From the NCBI GenBank assembly GCA_032128395.1, contig JAQBGV010000080.1, positions 1 through 15,112 of the forward strand: a stretch of DNA of 15,112 bases, given 5' to 3'. Positions 14,544 to 15,112 of the stretch are shown here, in pieces (position 1 is the first letter of the stretch; every line of letters begins with the position of its first letter). A program made the translations under genes and the position numbers. A model generated the notes under the pieces. It had not been told where the DNA came from and did no database searches. It saw nothing but the letters and a program-made list of their open reading frames with translations. The DNA comes from JAQBGV01 sp032128395. GTDB lineage: Bacteria; Planctomycetota; UBA8108; UBA1146.

Positions 14544-15005
14544 GAACTCACCGTCTCCGTGACGATCTTCGCGATCGCCCTCCTGTCCACCGGACTCACC
14601 CTCTTGCACGGAGTCCGGTCGCAGGGTGAATCCACGACCGCCTCCGACTCGCTCCGCGCCGTTCGCGACGTCTACGCAGAGATTCAGCAGATCACCAATC
14701 AGCCCCAGGACCTGACGAAGTTCCAAGGGGTCAGCGCGGTGTACACGCTCTACAACGGCCTGGTTCGGACTGTTCCCGGGTTGCCCGCGGGCACGATCAC
14801 CTGTGTGGTGTTCGCGAACGAAGTGACGATTCCCGTCGAGCTCGGCGGACCGCAGGACCTCAACTTCGACGGGGATGCCGGGGACGATCTCGGCGGAGCT
14901 GCAATGGGGACCGACCTCCAGCTGATCCCGTTCCAGCTCACCGTCAGCTACACCGACGATCGTGGCACGATCACCGGTAGGAAGTCTCGACTCAAGATCG
15001 TGTGA
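14538..15005 (+). CDS. second type IV prepilin-like pseudopilin, 5' end frameshifted
   Basis: The open frame as it stands gives 155 residues from the ATG at 14538: MLELTVSVTIFAIALLSTGL, then a helix and a soluble domain ending in GTITGRKSRLKIV. The hydrophobic segment is the mature N-terminus of a class III/type IV-like pilin. The two codons before the ATG read F-S, preceded by G-G, so the mature protein should begin FSMLE with Glu at +5. A TGA at 14508-14510 blocks this frame upstream and no usable start lies between. Translated from 14538 it would lack the leader and the first two mature residues and could not be processed. Restoring one base in the hairpin joins it to the leader that starts at 14453. 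It may be GspI/PilV-like from its size and place after a GspJ-like gene; this is a weak assignment. Confidence 0.7.
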   Translation: MLELTVSVTIFAIALLSTGLTLLHGVRSQGESTTASDSLRAVRDVYAEIQQITNQPQDLTKFQGVSAVYTLYNGLVRTVPGLPAGTITCVVFANEVTIPVELGGPQDLNFDGDAGDDLGGAAMGTDLQLIPFQLTVSYTDDRGTITGRKSRLKIV

Positions 15006-15014
15006 AATCAAGGG

Positions 15015-15112
15015 TTGAGTGGGGCGGCGGGGACGCCCTCGGTGAGTTGGAACGCCAACTACGAACTCTCCTACGGGGCGACGGGGATCGTCGACTACCT
15101 CGACGCACTGGG
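15015..15112 (+). CDS. possible start of a further operon gene, cut by the window edge
   Basis: The frame from a TTG at 15015 is open to the end and reads LSGAAGTPSVSWNANYELSY followed by GATGIVDYLDAL. Of its 32 complete codons 28 end in G or C, as in the neighbouring genes. A competing frame from the GTG at 15002, which overlaps the preceding stop as GTGA, has about half its codons ending in A or T and is less likely. No family is recognisable, and the start is uncertain. Confidence 0.35.
   Translation, partial: MSGAAGTPSVSWNANYELSYGATGIVDYLDAL

Noticed and set aside
15002..15112. GTG start overlapping the preceding stop as GTGA
   Set aside because: The overlap is attractive for coupled translation, but codon third positions are unlike the neighbouring genes; the frame from 15015 fits better.

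Overview
The window is GC-rich and has the stamp of a Planctomycetota genome, probably from an environmental lineage. The evidence is three exported proteins built from propeller-like repeats, DCNxNGxPDxCD calcium-loop repeats and a C-terminal dockerin-like domain, plus a CRTAC1/UnbV-type protein and pseudopilins. This assignment rests on protein style, not on a database search.

Positions 1-3090 form a small, partly decayed accessory region. It opens with a perfect GC-rich hairpin, then the C-terminal part of an FG-GAP/ASPIC-UnbV protein whose N-terminal part is missing. Convergent to it, with a 29-base overlap, lies an intact two-domain PPK2 enzyme (polyphosphate:AMP phosphotransferase, Pap). 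Divergent from Pap is a small PepSY-like lipoprotein ending in a poly-aspartate tail. Right behind it is the wreck of a sensor histidine kinase that has lost its N-terminus and the part of its ATPase domain carrying the G1 box, and is frameshifted. This looks like a collapsed PepSY lipoprotein / response regulator / histidine kinase cassette.

After about 400 bases without a supported gene, positions 3492-13426 hold three tandem, same-strand, paralogous secreted proteins of 1072, 479 and 1712 residues. Each has a signal peptide and a mature start at or next to CDPAW. Each then has one or two domains in which I count seven G-G/A-x-F blade motifs, so seven-bladed propellers are likely. Calcium-loop repeats follow (absent or single in the middle protein), then a dockerin-like pair of DxNxD loops and a conserved Cys-containing tail. 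The third protein carries an expanded second array of exactly 41 units (706 residues) with an 87-residue higher-order period. Two strong hairpins mark the 3' ends of the first and third genes.

Positions 13677-15112 begin a pseudopilin operon: an intact PulJ/GspJ-like prepilin, then a second prepilin whose leader is out of frame. The break lies in a perfect 20-bp inverted repeat with C7 and G7 runs and a GCGA loop. Removing one base there restores a complete prepilin leader with the G|FSMLE processing site. A third reading frame is cut off by the window edge.

How the parts work together is inference. The propeller proteins are probably cell-surface or secreted adhesion or matrix-type proteins stabilised by calcium and disulfides. 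The pseudopilins could belong to a type II secretion or type IV pilus apparatus that exports or displays such proteins, but nothing in the sequence proves the link.
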